From: Paramacrobiotus metropolitanus
Lineage: Eukaryota > Tardigrada > Eutardigrada > Parachela > Macrobiotidae
DNA: 64,000 nucleotides
Assembly (NCBI RefSeq): GCF_019649055.1
Contig: NW_026570251.1
Location: forward strand, 62,001-126,000
Reading direction: 5' to 3'
Shown here: positions 1 to 11,937 of the stretch, one piece after another
Position numbering within the stretch: the first letter of the stretch is position 1
Layout of the letters: each line of letters opens with the position of its first letter
Notes under the pieces: model-generated
The model's database searches: none
Told to the model about the DNA's origin: nothing
Seen by the model: only the letters and a program-made list of their open reading frames with translations
Translations under genes and position numbers: made by a program

Positions 1-284
1 TGTCGAATTCGAAATTCGGACAGTCGCAGCCGAATGGTGTTGGGTTTTTTTCGTCGCACCAATCTGCGCGCGCAATAATGGTTTGATCAAACGATTAGTA
101 TGCACACTGTTTTGTGGATCTGTGGCATAACATCGCCAGCGATGTTATTCATGTTATGTTATTGTTCCACGGATTCAGAGAAACAATACCGGAAGTACTT
201 CGCCTTGAAACGCTGTAATTTTCAAATATTAATGTGAAAGATAATTGATCAGTGTATTAACTGGAACGTAATTCTCTTCCATAG

Positions 285-620
285 GTAGAAATTGGCTCCG
301 TGCCGCAGGTATGGCGTGGCTGCGGCGGTGTATCCTGCAGCCTAATCCCAAACCCAGGCGCTCCTTCAGAGTACTGCGACGAAGCGGGCCGGCTGGTGAT
401 TGTGAACACCAGCAACGGAGAGCTTTTCAACCAGAGCCGCTCATTCGGCTTCTATGGACCCTTCGGGCCGAAGCAGACACGGGTGAGCGGCACTGTACGG
501 AACTGCGACGTAGGCTCAAACTGCAATTCCGAGTCCGCGCACAGTTTAGTCCTGCAGAACTACCAGCACCTCGCCGTTTCAGATTCTCAAGTCAGCGACG
601 TAGCAGTGTCCGGCGGGTAA
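285..620 (+). CDS. possible exon, unknown protein
   Basis: An open frame of about 110 codons follows a plausible 3' splice site (AG at 283-284 after a pyrimidine-rich stretch) and could end at a GT donor at 617-618 instead of the stop at 618-620. The translated residues are polar, with several Cys, Gly and Ser and one NxS/T site, like an extracellular segment. I recognise no family. It lies 3.2 kb upstream of the ionotropic receptor on the same strand, so it could belong to that gene's 5' part, but nothing visible links them. Confidence 0.25.
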   Translation, partial: VEIGSVPQVWRGCGGVSCSLIPNPGAPSEYCDEAGRLVIVNTSNGELFNQSRSFGFYGPFGPKQTRVSGTVRNCDVGSNCNSESAHSLVLQNYQHLAVSDSQVSDVAVSGG

Positions 621-870
621 ACAATAAACCTGCACTTACCGCGATTACAATCACATTTTTTCAGTTTTCTGCATACGTGCTTTTACGCCGGCGTACCGAA
701 TTACCAATTACTTGCTTCGCTTACTTGTTTTGCTTGCTTCGCTTGCTTGTTTTGTTTCGCTCCTTTTCTTTTAGAACGCCGTCCAACCACGACCTCCCCA
801 GAACACCGGCTATCGAGGATGTTATCGTCATTACAACCAACAGCAGACGTGAAACTGAGCGCATCTTTCG

Positions 871-1143
871 ATGCAAATACTACCTCAGTTCGCACACGTC
901 CTGAAGCTAGAGGCAGACAATTCGGGCTTAATCATACGAATACAGACTACTGGACGGTACTCACCAGCGGAAACATCGGACGGCGTACCTCTTCGGCTAG
1001 TCACATACAAAGTCCACGGAGTTTCTATCGGTTGGAATAGCATCAGCACCATGCTTGATAACGTGCATTCTAGAATGGGGAGTGTCGGTCTCCCGGATGT
1101 GTGGGCTGTCCCGAATGATGTTCGAGCGCTGATACCAGTGTAG
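871..1143 (+). CDS. possible exon, unknown protein
   Basis: A 90-codon open frame with ordinary amino-acid composition lies about 250 bp downstream of the exon-like frame ending near 620, on the same strand. A pyrimidine-rich stretch ending in AG near 770 could be an acceptor, but the frame that would follow it is uncertain. No recognisable domain. It may be the last exon of the same unknown gene. Support is weak and rests only on open frame and context. Confidence 0.2.
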   Translation: MQILPQFAHVLKLEADNSGLIIRIQTTGRYSPAETSDGVPLRLVTYKVHGVSIGWNSISTMLDNVHSRMGSVGLPDVWAVPNDVRALIPV

Positions 1144-3802
1144 GAATTCCAGTTACAAAACAAAACAGTTCTTTGTTGAATGCCGAATTTGCGCCTGATG
1201 CGAAATGCAAAAAAAAACGATCAGCTGTTACCTTAGCGTTTCCTGATAATACGGAATGGCCGCAATATGTATGGGTGCCGTCATTGATGCACATCCAAAA
1301 TTAATTCAACGTTACATGTTGTGGACTCAAGTAGGCGGATAATTTTGTGACGTTCTTGGTTTGCTTTGAAATATTTATTATCGAATTTATTTTTAAAGGT
1401 TCTATGAGCAGTTTTAAGTACTGTAGTGACACCCTGCACTTGGAGAAATTTTGTACAGTATGAGCAGCACGGTACTGTAGACAGGTGGATTTAAAGCCGA
1501 TTGCGTTCAGCCAATAGCCAGCAGTCTGCATGCAGTTGCAAGCCGTGTATGTGAGCAGTGAACGCAGTCGTACAACGTACGCGTGGCTGCACAGCTAAAA
1601 CTTTCTCCGAGTGCAGGATGTCAGTACAGTACTGTATGCGAAAAAATGCTAACTTTTTTGGTTTGGTCTGATCGTAAATTTTAGTCTGCGTAACTCTGAG
1701 ATATGATTACGGGTGGACTTGGCATATGGGCCTACAACATGTAAAACTGGAATTTAGAAAACCGATATGGCTGCGCACTCATAGATTCTATGTCCGAAGC
1801 GTCATACACAGCGCAATGCTGTTTGTCTGCAAGTTAGCGAAGCAAAGTGGGAGCTAATGGTCACTGGAGATTCTGTAAGACTCTCAACGCACTGTCGTCG
1901 CAATGTTTCTGGAGCGCGCTATCCAAATCTGCGTATCGTCTCCAAATCAGCGCGCAATAGTCGTCTTCCAAGCAGATGGTGCGCGTAGCGTGGGTGACGT
2001 GTCTGGACAGACAGTTCAATACAACAAAAGCGGCTCAGAGTCGGCTGGACGGACGGCTATCGGCATGCTGATCTGGGGTATTGATAATATCATTCCACAG
2101 AGGACTCGAACGCGTCGACAGCGTTAACGATCGACGGTATCCGGAAGATGTTTTTAACAACACGACCGGAGCGATCCTTCAGACGGAAGATGTCTTCTAA
2201 CAACACCATTAGTAGTGTAGATGCGTGTTCAGCTGTATTGTCGGTTGCGTCAGACGCTTCCGTGGCGTTTGTTCGTCTGAGGCTGTCCGATTCTGAATCT
2301 CCGACTTGAGCTTCGGTGCAGGTATATAACAGTCGAGAAAAGACAAAAAATCAATATCTTTTCACGGTTTGCAACTTATCAAGGAAAAAATTCGACTACA
2401 CGATGATCTTTCGTGCTCCTAATTTTTGGAGCACCTCACGCTTCGGTTGCCTACTAATGCAGCGCATTAGCGGCAGAATATGGGACCTGCTCGTCAGAAA
2501 ACAGAAGCAGTCAACAGATTTGTCTCTAGAAATTGCGCCGGCTTACATACTGTATTCGGGATGAGGGTTGGCAGGTCGTGCCGTACGCTCATTTCAAGGA
2601 GTTGATGAGTAATTTGTACCAGAATTTGTATTAGTGTAGCAGTTTGCTCAGTGAGCGAACTGTCATACTGGCAGAGCTGATAACGCACTTTTTACATGAT
2701 AGTTAAAGTCCAACAGTGCTAACGTGGGTGACTCCAACTTGTGGTAGTATATCCAAATTATTGATTCTGTAACGGAAAACGATTGATGTGAACTACAGCA
2801 TTGCTTATAAAAACGTCAAACTGAACTGGCGTATTTCGGAAGCAAAGCTGGCCAGAAAAACGTAAAATACTAACGATAGGCGGATAAGTACTGTCATTAA
2901 GACTTGATAATACTTAGTGTTTTGTGTCATTTGGTTGCTGCTGCATTTTGCCGATGCAATATTAGGCAACATATTGACCATTTATGTGAAATTAATGAGA
3001 GTATTACAATTTCTGCAACATTAGCCGCAAAACCACTATACGTGCATGCTTGTACTCAAAAGATCCAGTTTAAGTCAGATGACTATCTGCTTTCTGCACT
3101 TTTTCTGCGCAGGGTCTAAGTGGCAACCGACAACCGGTAATGCACATTTTGAATTACGAAAGTTATATTCATGACACGAGATTGCGTATTATTTGTTACG
3201 TTCGGCGCAAAGGTCTCTCGGGATCTGCACCTGCTATGAGATAGGTGTTCCTGTAGATCGACTAAGGACAAATATTGTTGCTAACGCCATCATCAAGCGA
3301 TACGTCCATATGCATCTCTGGGATTCGATATTTCTAATTTTTCTTTCGTTGTTCTGTCGTGCTCATCAGGGCGTAGTGCCACACCACCGCCTTCTCAATG
3401 GAATGATGATCGTGGATTAAGCTTTCAAGTCCGTACGTACCGAAGCGCGGGAACTGACGCCTGCTTTAATTCAGTCTTTTAATTGGTTCTGCCTGCTAAA
3501 TTTCTCTTTGCCAGTGTTAACCAGTGTCCAAGTTGTCGTATTCCATTAAATTTAATCGATGCAAATTGAAAAGAAATTTGCATTGTGCAGCCAGAAGCCA
3601 ATTTCACATGTCCCCGTGGCACGCGGGTGTGTATCTGCCGTGTACTGCTTAGGAGCATCGAATGGATTATGATGTCCAGAGAACGGGTGATTTCCTTGTA
3701 CTGAAAAAATTACTCTCCGGTGCATGAAATGCCGGGGTGTCCGTCTGCATAATGATCGGAGAAATTCCGGAGTGTTATGTAGTTATCTGAGCCGCAGGAC
3801 AG
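1144..3802. other. gene-poor intergenic DNA
   Basis: Only short, unsupported open frames occur here, none with a recognisable domain. One 74-codon frame at 1903-2127 has slightly elevated GC but no clear splice sites. I see no transposon ends or RNA gene. Confidence 0.4.
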
Positions 3803-5772
3803 GTGTTAATCATGGAATGCGACGATTTCTATCGAGTTTGTTCTACTGAACACCGAAATACAGGACCATCAGATATTGATTCTCTTGTCGTAAGCGTTTA
3901 CGACAATGCTCCGTACAGTTACATGGTCTCCTCCAACGGGTCACTGTGCTTTTGTGGCGTGTCTGTATCCATTCTGAAAGAAATCGCCACCGCAATGAAG
4001 CTGAGGTAAGTGCAGATACGGAAACATACGCAAAAAATGCAACGAGAATAAATTTCATCGAGTTATGATTGTGGCCTCCAGACGATCAGCTTTTAAAAAG
4101 TCCAAAAGGAACCTAAAAAACTGTAGTTTAGCTAAATGCAACACACCTGTCTTGCGAAGCATCAGCCTGTGGAACAGCTGTCGCTAATACTCGCTATCAA
4201 CATATAACGCCAAAACCAAGAAACCAGTAATTTCAGAGTATTTCCGCTGCATATGGTATACAAGCGCAACCAAGTGGGCGATACAAACAACGAAAATGAC
4301 CCATACATTGTGCGCGTTTTCAGGCTGACGTGGCTACCATATCGAAATCCGGCTGAATACAACACATCACTGGGTGGACCCCTCGTGGATGTGCAGGAGA
4401 ACCGTGCGGACATCAGTCTATACTCCGTATCAACTACGCAACAACGTCTCCTGGAGTTCGATATGGTGCCAATGTATTTCGCGCGATCGTACGAAATGGG
4501 CATCCATAGTCGGTACCTGCAGATAGGCGGACAGAACATAATTTTGCATGGACTGGTTGACAGTCTGAACAAAAATTCTTGGATAGGCACCGGTATCGTG
4601 TCCTTGTCGGCCATGTTGATATTTTGGCTGACCAATGCCGTTGCCGTCTGGCTTCGAGCACCAAGAGATAGTGAACCCTTTTTCTGGCTTCCGGTTGTAG
4701 TAAAGAGCTTCTATAAAACCATCGTCGAAATTGTCAGCCTGACGTTCAGCCAAGGTATAATTCAGTGCCATAAATCGTCTCTGCCGACATGCCGCACCAT
4801 TAAATCAATAAACCGGTAGAATGGTAACATACAGTACTTGAGGAACAGACGAAGCATTGTAAATACGAGAAACGGGAATTTGGGATCATTATTCGTGTTT
4901 GCAGATGCTCTTCCAACACCCAGCCTTGTGACGTACCAACTGATCGTATCAATCTGGTGCGCCTGGGTCCTAATTATTATGACCGTCGTGACAAAATCTC
5001 TGACGGCGACACTCAGCGTCAACCTCCCCCACATTGCCATTTAATTCACCGGAGTCCTTTGTTGCGTCGGATTTTGTTGTTTTGGAGCGGCCATTTGACG
5101 GCCGTGTCAGTGTGTTTCAATGGGAGGGCTACAGTGCGCTAAGAAAAAAGGAGATTATCGTGGGACGTGCGGAGTCGGACGATGTGTTGCGTGATATCGC
5201 GGCAAATGCTTCGCTACACTTGAAGGCGGCGGTAGTCTGCTCGTTTGGTGATAGTAATTCCTGTACCAATCGAGGCATTATTCCTGCCTTTAGTTTGCGA
5301 GTGTACCGCTGGGTATCGGTATTGCAGCTCAAAGCGGATCACCGTTTGACCAAACCTCTTACGATACGGTGAGAAGCAACAGCGGCATTTCCTTGCGCTA
5401 AAGAATACGAATTCAGTAGTACTGAGATTAATTTAGGGTGGTATACTGTAAATTGGTACTGATATCTGCAGAGTCCAGACCCTACTGCAAGCCGGCATTA
5501 CCAACCACCTCTTCGATCTCCACAGATTAATGTCGGCTAATGCGCGGGGAAAGGTGGTCTACCACTCCGAGAGCAATCATGATTTCGAAAATGCCGATTT
5601 TGCTCAGAATTTGGCATGGGATAAGTGGGAAATGGTGTTTTACACAGGCGCTGCTTTACTGGCAGCGTCGCTAGGAGTTTTTATTCTGGAATTATTGACG
5701 AGCTGGTCATTGGCTTGTGCCAGAACTCTTACGGCTACACAATATTGCTTGCTTGATTATAAAAGGCCATAA
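3803..5772 (+). CDS. ionotropic receptor (iGluR-related channel), one frameshift
   Basis: Ligand-gated cation channel of the protostome ionotropic receptor group, acting in the plasma membrane of sensory neurons. Four exons can be joined in phase: to 4005, 4237-4754, 4905-5369 and 5473-5772, all with GT/AG borders. Exon 1 holds the start of the ligand-binding lobe (NAPYSYM region). Exon 2 carries the end of that lobe, a first membrane segment (about 4570-4650) and the pore approach. Exon 3 completes the pore (LPTPS region) and the second membrane helix with the conserved SLTATLSVNLP stretch. Exon 4 supplies the second lobe end and the third helix (about 5625-5700). The frame is broken near 5033, just after the second helix, where one extra base brings a stop at 5042-5044. 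That is either a disabling mutation or an assembly error. The N-terminal exon(s) are not identified, and the start given is simply where the frame opens. Confidence 0.75.
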
Positions 5773-7189
5773 AAGTAAAAACCCGGGAAATGTGACAAAA
5801 TTAAATAATTTTGAGCATTTCACTGAATCAATACGGCCGTTGCGTTCGCATGTCAAACGTTTACAAATTGCCGTTTTTACCAGTCATGACTCATATAAAT
5901 ACGAGTGTGCACACTGGCGGGATAGACGCTAGGTGCGGTAATCTGAAAGGTCTAGATAGCCCAGCCTGTGCAGCGCTTCGACCAATTACAAAGCTAGGCG
6001 CGTCACTCTGCTACAAGAAAATGTAAATTCCCCCACAAGAAGTTGCGCATGAGGTGTACATGTTTGTAAAGAACCTCTGCTGGGAGTTATGTCAAGTGGA
6101 TGCGATCTCATGGCGGTTATGTAAGTCAATTATGTAAGTAAGTGATGTAAGTCTAGGCATTGTGGAAACCTGTCTCTGAAGAACAGAGCTATGTTTTTCT
6201 TTCGCAGCTGCAGCCGAACCGTTCTCCTTTGCGAACAAAATATAACGCACCTGCCTTCCATACCGTCATCCTGTAAAACAGTACTAGTAACTCTATCGCC
6301 GTTTTTTTTAACCATTTCATGTCCGCCCGGATCAAAAGGCAACGCACACAACACAGCAGTAGCATTTCCCTTAATGACAGCCAAACTAAAGCAGTGCTTG
6401 ATAAAAACAGTAGAACACGCTTCCCCTGTTAATTCACGAGTCTTACGGACCCCAAAATGTACCAGCTCACTCAAAGCTGGGCCGAAAACACCAAGCGTTT
6501 CCACAACTAAGGAATAGAAGAGGTGTCTACTTTCCAGTGAAGAGTATTTCCGTCGCTTTGCATTTTATGCCAGGTGAGCCACACTTCCTGCATTCTTCAG
6601 GAGTAATTATATCTCTGTAACTCCATACGTACACTGAAGGTCAATACTACTGTACACTATACAATAATACTTTACACTGCTTTTCCCTTTACTTGTTTGT
6701 ATTGTCTAGTTGTACCTGCGAGAACTGTGAAATAAAGCTTAAGAAAACACAGTTTTTAGGCTGGTCAAAATCAAAAATACTCGTGGTTCAACAAAATTCC
6801 ATTTAACGGCGCAAAGAATAGTGAGACCTTGCATCGCGTTGTATTGCACTTTATCGTGCGGGCCGACTTTCAATCGCCTTTGGCAGATTGTGTAATCTCA
6901 GTGGCGGTGTAGTCATACTTTTCTCCTGATGTGCATTTCAATATATTATTAATTCTACTGGTGATGATTCATGGTTTCCGTTTGTCTGCTTAACGTAGGT
7001 ATCAACTTGCAAGCCCGGTACGTGAATCGTTTAAATGCGCTCGTACAAGTGCGCGTGACTGCACCGTGTAAATTTCATCCAAAATTGAAATGCATGGCTG
7101 GAGTACAGTATGTATTACTTCCACTGCTTGTTTAAATTAATACTCTTCTATGTATACGTACTTTTCTACAGATATGTTGCATACTCTTC
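5773..7189. other. intergenic, no gene recognised
   Basis: Short open frames on both strands at 6130-6517 overlap each other and show no domain. I see no convincing exon, RNA gene or transposon end in this stretch. Confidence 0.4.
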
Positions 7190-8554
7190 ATACTCCGCAA
7201 GGGGCATTCGTGTGAAACTCTATTGATTAAAGTCACTGAAGCATGGAAGTACGCAATGGATGAAGGTGATGTTACAGCAGTCGCCATGCTCAATCTGAAA
7301 AAGGCGTTTGACTCTGTCAATCACGAGCGGCTACTGCAAAAATTAAAGCAGATTGGTATCGGCGAGACCGCTCTTGCATGGTTTTATTCCTATCTTACCG
7401 GGCGTCAGCAGCGCGTGAAGACCGGCAAGAAATTTTCCACCTGGTTGCCGTTCGTGTCCGGTGTCCCGCAGGGCACTGTGCTTGGCAAAATATTGTTTAT
7501 CATATATCTGAATGACCTGTTGCAGATCATCGACTGTGAGATCGAAGCTTCTGCGGATGACACTATCATGTACTGTCGTGGTAGGACGAAAGCAGCAGCC
7601 GCGGATAAGCTGAACACAGCATTAGAGAAGGCAGCCGCCTGGTTTAAAACCAACAGTCTGGTGCTGAATGTGAAAAACTGTGTGGGCATGTTTATTTGTT
7701 CAGAGAGGAAAAACAAGACGGAAGAGAATCCGCTGGTAATTCTGAACGGCCAAGTCCTGACAGTTGAACAACATGCAGCATATCTTGGTGTCGAAGTGGA
7801 CCAGCACCTGAAATGGGACAAGCAGTATCAAAAAGTGAAACGAAACGTTAATTTCGGCATACAGAAGATCAGAGAGTCAGAACCGGTCTCAGCATCCCTC
7901 AGCGAGCTACCCTTCACCACGCCTTCTGCTGAGCCGTACATAGATTACTGTGCACTTGGTCAACGGCGTCTTCGGGAGAGCAGAAGGAGCTGAAGAAACG
8001 GCAAGACGCGGCCTTGCGGACCATCACCGGCGGCAGTTGTCGGATGACACCGCAACTGTACGAGCAGCTGGGCATCACACCAGCGACCGACCGATGGCGG
8101 CAAAGGTAGCGGTATGGCTGTACAAGATACGTAACCGGAGCAATTTTTAATGTGCCGTCTTACATGGCCAACCTGCTGCCATTCAAGGAAACGAGGTGAG
8201 GTACGAGCTTCGCCGTACAGAGCGGATCGATGCCACCACACGGCTGTGCATCGGGAAGACAACCCTGAAGATGAGGCTGAAACAGTTGTATGATAAAATA
8301 ACGGGGAAAATGTTTACTAAAATTGTTGATGGTAAGACTAAAAAACTACGTGGGGAAGAGGTGTTCGGTTGTGGTTCTACTGAACTGTACCTGGCTACTT
8401 TACGTTCAAATAACTTTTGTACATTATGCTACCTCGACTGTTCTGCCAACTGAATGTTGTTTTTTTTTATTGTTGTTCTTATTATTATCTGACCAGACTA
8501 GTGAGTGCCTCAGGGTTTGTCTGCTCTTGAATGAACTAAACTAAACTAAACTAA
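7190..8554 (+). mobile_element. 5'-truncated LINE (non-LTR retrotransposon)
   Basis: The element begins abruptly inside the reverse transcriptase, at the conserved GHSCETLL block, with no endonuclease or ORF1 upstream, as expected from 5' truncation during target-primed reverse transcription. The RT fingers/palm follow, then coding relics in shifting frames to about 8330. It ends in an untranslated tail with a short pentamer array (TAAAC repeated near 8535-8553), typical of LINE 3' ends. Not assigned to a clade with confidence; a Jockey/CR1-like group is possible. Confidence 0.75.
7199..7993 (+). pseudogene. LINE reverse transcriptase fragment, catalytic Asp changed
   Basis: About 265 codons of non-LTR reverse transcriptase. 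Visible blocks are motif A in the form LNLKKAFDSV near 7290-7320, the FVSGVPQGTVLG block near 7455-7490, and motif C as ASADDT near 7548-7563. In active enzymes the first acidic residue of motif A is Asp; here it is Asn (AAT). Downstream coding continues in other frames to about 8330, so there are at least two frameshifts. Together with the 5' truncation this makes the copy non-autonomous. Confidence 0.75.
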
Positions 8555-10234
8555 AACTCTACTGTTGCAAACGTTATCAGTACCACTAGAAGTTAACTTA
8601 TAATTATATTGTGCGCTGCCAGTGTACGACTCTACAAATGATAACAATATGTGTAAAACTGTAAATAAGCGATCCAAGACGCGATTTCGAAGCAAGTATA
8701 ACGGCTGCGAAATGAATGTTCCAACTTCGCCTGCGATCACGACCCACATAGCACACACGGATATCTAGAGACTACAGTAATCGTATTCCACATTGTCAAC
8801 ACTCCGCATTTCTTTGGAGTGTTAACAGTTCATTGCACTTCCTTCCGCTATGTACTTTTTATTGCAACATCAGATAATTTTATACCGGATTTTTTGCTGG
8901 ATCATGCTTTAAATACTTACTTTGAAGTATCAACGTTGATCTGTGCGCAACCAGTCAGATTATTTAGTAATTAAAACATGCAGTTGTACGAAAATTTAAA
9001 TGCCGACCGGTGGGTGTATCAAGTGCACGCTGTGGACGTGGAAGTTGGCGGAATGCTCCAGCATGGCCTGGTCATTGACTTGGAAGAAACCGTCGGGAAT
9101 CCGCCGCGTCTTATCATCGATTTTGGATGCCCGACACAGGCGGCTGTCCCGGTTGAATACGGAAAGGTTTTCGACTGCTCCGCCGGACCGTCCGACAAAT
9201 TCCTCACACATTGGCACGAGAACAGCTCATCGCAAGCGGATCGCTCCATGGCACAGGCGCTTCTGCGCGCCCATTCCGATCAGCCGTGGAAATGGTATCC
9301 TGTAGAGTCCTGGTTGCCCGTTTGGAGGGTCTTGAGTCCTTTGCGCTAGTGGAGGTCCTGCTGGAGGGCCACTCCGCCCGTGAACTTCTACCACATATTC
9401 AGATTCGGAAACCGCCCCACTGGACAGTTTGCTGCGCAGGAGGCTGCAACCGGGAAATTGTTTCATTACACACAATCATCCGATTGAAGAGTATTTGACA
9501 ATAAGGGTACAGGGATCTTCGAGCTCCGCTCACAGAGAAGATGGATTCAATTTGACGTTCACTCGTCGGCGGTCCATGAATAAGCGACCAGATTTCTACC
9601 ACGCAGCGGGTTGTGATCTCAATTTGGTGGGTTTCATCATTACATATTCACACGGCAATTCATGGTATCTGTCAGTTGTACTTGTCACTGCTCCAGATCG
9701 TTAGCACAAGCGACCCTTTCGCGATAGTTTTCTTTAAGATAAATTAATCAGAGAATCTGAATGTATGTCGCATCAACTCAACAAAGCGCTGAAATCAAGA
9801 TTTCAAACGACAGTACAAAGCTTGTCAATCGCCTATATGAGCACAGAGCAACGGTTTCCCAGTAACATTGCTCAGGGCTACTTCAGACTCGCTCGATAAC
9901 GGGATCAACAGCCATCATTTACCCACTAGTAGTGTGAGTGCAACATACTTACGGTGCAGCACATCATGATTGCGCAATAAACTTTGTGAACATGCAGACT
10001 CCACACTTAGCCAGTTTTTATCAGTACTCTAGCAGCAACGTACGCGTGAGGTGGCCCATGCCGCACGCGTCTGACTTCCAAAACTTCAAAAATTTGTAAG
10101 TTTGTTAATTTTCGCGTTAAAATTTTATACTTAGGTTTAAACAACACAGAATAATAAATACTATTACGCAACTATTACGCAAACAAATCTTTTTTGTTTT
10201 CTTTTAGGGTAAGTACGAACACTACCTGAATTAA

Positions 10235-10798
10235 GGAATTTGGCCCGGTACATAGCACCAAATTCGTGTACATACACGGTAATATTCGCTTTCGCGCACT
10301 TCCACACACATTTTTGGGTTGCTTTTTGACACTGTGTAGCCAAATGTTTTGTATACATAGGCGTGAAATCCGTTTTTGCGCGCAACAGCCGGTTCGGGAG
10401 TTCTGGCTTCGAATTTTTTTCCAATTTTCAGTTGAATTTTGAAATGTTTGAAATTCATTTTAAAATTTGAAACACATGTTAGAACACTGGATCGGTGTAA
10501 GAACGATCTTCATGGTTATGCGCATTTACGTGCAAAATTTGAATGAGATCGGTCCATGAGACTTTTGGTACACCAGAATGCATTTAAACTTTTTGGAATT
10601 TTCTAACAGCCAATGTCAGCCATAACTCCCGAACCGGCTGTTGCGCGCAAAAACGGATTTCACGCCTATGTATACAACTCTTTTGGCTATAAAATACCAT
10701 AAAGCAATGCAAAAAAGTGTTTGGGAGTGCGCGACAGCGAAAGTTCCCGTGCATGTACACGAACATAGTGCTATGTAGTATGTACCGGGCCAAATCCC
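10235..10798. mobile_element. piggyBac-like foldback MITE
   Basis: Ends are inverted copies beginning GG(A/G)ATTTGGCCCGGTACATA, each flanked by TTAA (10231-10234 and 10799-10802), the piggyBac target. Inner sequence is also inverted-repetitive: the CGTTTTTGCGCGCAACAGCC block near 10372-10391 returns on the other strand near 10638-10660. There is no transposase. It sits in an intron of F-box copy 1. Confidence 0.7.
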
Positions 10799-11667
10799 TT
10801 AACTCGACCCGAATCGAGCAGTGAGCACGTAATACGTTATTGCAATTTTTCTTTAAAGGCGAAATACCAAGCTGAATTTGACGAGACGAAAGAAACGGGT
10901 AACTTTTCTTCAACCGCCCGACAGCGCGGCTTGATAGTACCGGTGGTGTTGCTGATTGAAATCTTCCAGTCACTGGATGCCATCCAGCAATCGCGCTGCC
11001 GGCGCACTTGTCCGCTGTGGGAGGACCTCCTTACTTCCCCACAACTTGGTGAATGCATCACTGTAGAAATGCCTGCAGAGAATCGCTTGCTTCCTCCAGG
11101 GCAGAACCTAATAGCCACTTACGCGGCATACAGGGCCATCTTTAAGCTCATCACTCCCACCCACTCACACACGCGAACGCTATGCCTGCGGAATCGCGAT
11201 CGTACTCATCAAGATGTCAATGGAAGCGGGGAAAGTATCACATCGGCCGGTCCCGTGATGAAATACATCCAACAAATGGGGAAGAATGCCGGTGGCATCC
11301 GCATCAACCGTTTGGTGTTGTACCAGTGGAAAAGAATGGGTGAATGGAAGATGAATCTGGCCCAACACATTGACGACATAACGAACATGTATTCCAGCCT
11401 GGCGTTCACATGTGACCGCATCTTGTGGCGTCACTGTCAACTGCGCTATACGTTGTATCCCGAAATTGTTTCTCGATTTTCCAAGGCTGTTATTACTTTA
11501 AAAAATATATGTGCCGCACAGCTGTGGGACCTGTTGGAGCAGAATATGGAGTGTGCTGACCCTTTGAATCCGAATAGCATATCACAGTGGACCGCGAACA
11601 CAATTAGCGAAGGAACAAAGACTGGCAAAGGAAAACTTATCCGGGTACGTAACCCGTTCCATATGTA

Positions 11668-11721
11668 CGAGGACCATTGGGTGCTGTGAACATACCCTTC
11701 ACGATTAGGCTGCGATGAACA
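11668..11721 (+). repeat. pogo element left terminal inverted repeat
   Basis: Fifty-four bases starting CGAGGACCATTGGGTGCTGT, matched in inverse by 14124-14177 with one mismatch. The flanking TA is the target duplication. Confidence 0.9.
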
Positions 11722-11937
11722 TCCGACTAGTCTGCAGCTCGCAACACTACTGGCATCACGGTCTGAATTTAAAATTAAATCCAAGTTTAAAACGCACAAC
11801 ATCCAGTACGAGTACATATTTGTTTATTTCTTGTTCTGTTCTATTTTTGATTTGTTGTAATGATGTTTGTTTTACTTTTTTTCTAATAAATCTGATTTGT
11901 TACGTGTACTAAATCCAACTGTCCAAAAATATCAGCT

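Noticed and set aside
10164-10973. Minus-strand open frames of 86-129 codons
   Set aside because: They read through the inverted repeats of the piggyBac-like MITE and mirror each other; no independent coding evidence.
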